From assembly GCA_910586475.1 (NCBI GenBank), contig CAJUHM010000036.1:1-23902 (forward strand): a stretch of 23,902 bases of DNA, given 5' to 3'. This document shows, piece by piece, positions 23,759-23,902 of this stretch. The number at the start of each line of letters is the position of its first letter. Within the stretch, counting starts at the first letter, position 1. The stretch is from an uncultured Muribaculaceae bacterium. Its GTDB lineage: Bacteria > Bacteroidota > Bacteroidia > Bacteroidales > Muribaculaceae. Position numbers and translations under genes: made by a program. The notes below the pieces were generated by a model that saw only the letters and a program-made list of their open reading frames with translations, had not been told where the DNA came from and did no database searches.

Positions 23759-23902
23759 GGCCATCCGGGTGGGTGAGGGGGGTGGCTGATAGGATGAAAA
23801 ACAGGATGTCAAGGTGCTCTTTGCCGTATTTGGGTCCGCTCCGGTTTGGGGTGGGCCTTTGGGCGCATACGGCGGCGCTTAGGAGGGTATGGCGCGTCGG
23901 GG

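Larger units (their letters stand above)
23572..23774. repeat. Two imperfect ~101-bp tandem repeats
   Basis: Two units, 23572-23673 and 23674-23774, share a start (GGATTCG, then GATCGGTCACGGACG) and an end (GTTCTGACGAACCGCC, then CCATCCGGGTGGG); their middles differ. The middle keeps the ability to fold: CGGAC-GGCA-GTCCG (23589-23602) in unit one and GTGGG-TCTGCT-CCCAC in unit two. The end of each unit is an inverted copy of the 26-nt element. Confidence 0.65.
23486..23902. other. Gene-free region with a repeat cluster
   Basis: This 417-base stretch shows no protein-coding gene. The repeats described separately fill 23494-23775. The last ~125 bases (23776-23902) are G-rich (runs such as GGGGGG) and hold nothing I recognise. 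The window ends here, so the next gene is not seen. Confidence 0.5.

Noticed and set aside
23494..23775. CRISPR array
   Set aside because: Repeats are in both orientations with irregular distances, there are no regular unique spacers, and no cas gene is in the window.

Overview
The window looks like chromosomal DNA from a member of the Bacteroidales, most likely a gut Muribaculaceae- or Porphyromonadaceae-like organism. The reasons are moderately high GC, no Shine-Dalgarno sequences before the genes, several TAnnTTTG-type -7 boxes, a DUF349 repeat protein, a Bacteroidetes-type Fhs and Dxs, and a Mfa/Fim-type (type V) pilus operon. The species cannot be named from sequence alone.

Left part (1-6352), all on the + strand: a DUF349 five-repeat protein with its own promoter; a structured intergenic stretch with three hairpins; a WcaJ-type undecaprenyl-phosphate sugar phosphotransferase standing outside any visible polysaccharide cluster; an unrecognised lipoprotein; and a RecD-like SF1 helicase. 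The helicase gene ends only 6 bp from the convergent trkH gene.

Middle part (6359-11336), minus strand: a compact unit that reads, in transcription order, small two-helix membrane protein, dxs, trkA, trkH. The first three genes are joined by two ATGA stop/start overlaps, which ties isoprenoid precursor synthesis to potassium uptake at the level of translation. Divergently, fhs (11533-13203, +) has a promoter and a strong hairpin at the start of its leader.

Right part (13557-23409, +): six genes form a type V pilus operon. They are a DUF3575 outer-membrane protein, a DUF3868/OmpA-like/TPR protein, a major fimbrillin of the Mfa1 type, a Mfa2/FimB-type anchor, a minor fimbrillin-like lipoprotein, and a 1180-residue DUF4906 protein that is probably the tip subunit. 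Three subunits have a possible arginine cleavage site about 30-40 residues after the lipid-modified cysteine; the anchor lacks it. The tip candidate carries two DxDxDG calcium-type loops in its C-terminal third. A leader with a promoter and a terminator-like hairpin precedes the operon, and a nested inverted repeat separates the major subunit from the anchor.

End (23410-23902): a good intrinsic terminator closes the operon. It is followed by a repeat cluster: four copies of a 26-nt element, two in each orientation, and two imperfect ~101-bp repeats. No gene is recognisable there. I saw no tRNA, rRNA, CRISPR array, insertion sequence or phage gene in the window.
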